A stretch of DNA of 64,000 nt, taken from contig LS997564.1 in NCBI GenBank assembly GCA_000469685.2, positions 26,160,459 through 26,224,458 of the forward strand, in the 5' to 3' direction. The position numbers were made by a program, and so were the translations under genes. Of the stretch, positions 62,572-64,000 are shown piece after piece. Source of the DNA: Haemonchus contortus. Lineage: Eukaryota > Nematoda > Chromadorea > Rhabditida > Trichostrongylidae. The stretch's first letter is position 1; every line of letters starts with the position of its first letter. Under the pieces are notes generated by a model. That model was given only the letters and a program-made list of their open reading frames with translations. It made no database searches and was not told where the DNA came from.

Positions 62572-62755
62572 TTGACCGATGTACATGTGAGCGGTTTTAA
62601 CCTCCCAGACGAGTCTTGTATCATTTAACGACTCCGAAGGGATTGAGGACTCGGATGGCTTGGGCGAGTATCGAGCCGGGATTCGAACCCAGGCTCATGC
62701 GTTTATGTAGTGCGCTTCACGCCACTGCCCCACCTCTGCCCGAAACAATAATAAT
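62572..62755 (-). mobile_element. tRNA-derived SINE, 5' part, opposing the preceding head
   Basis: On the minus strand 'aggtggggcagtggcgtgaagcg', B box GGGTTCGAATCCCGG, 'ctcgcccaagccatccgag', 'cggagtcgttaaatgatacaag' and 'ctcgtctgggaggttaaaacc' follow the SINE order. Confidence 0.85.
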
Positions 62756-64000
62756 ATTGATGGAAAATAGAGGACGTGGCAGTTTTGAACTATCTTAGAG
62801 TGGCCACAATTTGCAAAATGCGAATTCTAGGAGAAGGAGGCTGTTCTGTTATACAAAACGTTGTACTCCTATTGTACCATCACATGGTCATTAAATTTTA
62901 TATGATAGCGACGACCAATTCCTTTTGATTCGGGAGAAAGGGAAGGCAAAAGTTTGTAAAAAGCTGTGGCGGAGGACAAGAGGACGAGAGGAGTTACCGC
63001 GGATTGTCCCTCGAGACGAGATCATTGCATGTTTGAGGGACTACTCGTGCTACACGCTAGGTTTCCATAGGAAAAGCGGGCTGTGGCTAAAATGCCTACT
63101 TTAAACTGACGGTTCGAAACACCCCACGCATCGACTTTCACCCGTGCCTGCCTCTCGAATGGGGGTCGGATTCAACCTCTAACTCGTTGTTGTTGTTGTT
63201 GTTTTGTGGTTTTCCAGATTAGATAATGATGAAAAAAGGTTCTTTTGAGGAGGAGGAGGAGGGGGGGGGGGGAAGATTTGGGAGGGAGAGACCTCGAACC
63301 CGGATTTCCTTAGTCGCAAACACGCACATTACCGTGGTTTCGCAGCAATTACCCTAAGCATCCACTAAAAACTGGAACAGTATTCCCTCACGTTGCGCCT
63401 CCCACACGAGAGCGTGGCAGGTACAGGATCCCACTCCCAGTTTGCACTGATCAATGTCGTTACGGTATACGTCCAGGTACGGATCCCTTTGGAAATCAAT
63501 CACTAGAATGGCCACCCGATGTACAAGTGCTCCCATACTCCCAAATAATTTCAGTACCAAAAAACCGAAGCTAGATGAGGGCTCTGTTCGCCTCGGAGGA
63601 TATCGGTTCGATTAGGATCCCTGGGATCAGGCATGCGGCAGTAGCACTGCTTAGTATTACTTCACTCCTTTAGTCAGGGCAAAGTTCCGCGGATCGGACG
63701 ACGAGTAGGGTCATACTTCGCGACATGCTGCCCATACAAAGTTAGACTGAGAAGCCATGCAGAACAAAACACGCCAATATACTAGTCCTTTGAGGCTACT
63801 CACTTTATTAAGATGTTTGCTTTCTTATCAACCTGGAGAAAATGCATCTCAAAAAAGCCCTCCTGGAAAGGTCGACTAAGCACTGCGATGATGGAACGAA
63901 TTTGTCAAAAAAGACGACCAGAATCTCCTAATGTGTTGAAGTGAAGGTGGGCGTTAATGTAATATAACCACGACATGCTGATAAATGGATGAAAAGCCTT
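62756..64000. other. Intergenic to window end, no supported gene
   Basis: It contains (GTT)n at about 63187-63203, a GAG/poly-G tract at about 63247-63272, and a possible second tRNA-like head on the minus strand at about 63289-63360 (B-box-like GGGTTCGAGGTC). No coding feature is recognised. Confidence 0.4.

Overview
This window is nuclear DNA of a nematode, most likely a clade V parasitic strongylid such as a hookworm. That placement is an inference. It rests on many short coding exons joined by GT-AG introns with TTTCAG-type acceptors, leader-style acceptors just upstream of start codons, and dense decayed transposable elements of types common in strongylids (RTE, Penelope-like, mariner, tRNA-derived SINE). 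There is no sign of bacterial gene organisation, rRNA or CRISPR.

Four host genes could be rebuilt exon by exon with consistent splice phase. (1) 1561-5458 (+): mitochondrial methionyl-tRNA synthetase, 13 exons, 524 aa, complete. (2) 12501-14000 (+): a small secreted ML-domain (MD-2/NPC2-like lipid-binding) protein, 3 exons, 177 aa. (3) 33218-46202 (+): a 12-helix major facilitator most like MFSD8/CLN7, 14 exons, 509 aa. (4) 54338-48327 (-): a long-chain acyl-CoA synthetase of the ACSL3/4 type, 20 exons, 741 aa. Genes 3 and 4 are convergent. They share no evident pathway beyond the loose theme of lipid and lysosomal biology in 2, 3 and 4.

The rest is intergenic or intronic and largely shaped by mobile DNA. 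At least twelve copies or fragments of one tRNA-derived SINE are scattered from 22.9 to 62.8 kb, two of them with perfect 12-13 bp target-site duplications. A Tc1/mariner element at 21.8-23.3 kb carries one of these SINEs nested inside it. Two further mariner pseudogenes lie at 27.8-28.4 and 29.3-30.2 kb. Penelope-like fragments occur at 18.5, 20.5 and 25.7-27.4 kb, the last as a head-to-head pair. An RTE reverse transcriptase relic sits in intron 1 of gene 3. A non-autonomous DNA-element family with AGGCAC ends and TTAA/TTGA duplications is found at 9.9, 35.3 and 39.0 kb. There is a 213-bp tandem array at 23.9-24.9 kb and several fold-backs, the most striking a nearly perfect 107-bp inverted repeat at 60919-61144.

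The transporter gene is inflated by insertions in most of its long introns, while the neighbouring synthetase gene has none that I can see. The most interesting host-element link is that the first exon of the transporter begins directly after a SINE whose pyrimidine-rich tail appears to supply the splice acceptor. Long stretches at both ends and at 5.5-12.5, 14.6-18.3, 30.3-32.9 and 54.4-59.8 kb hold no gene I can support.
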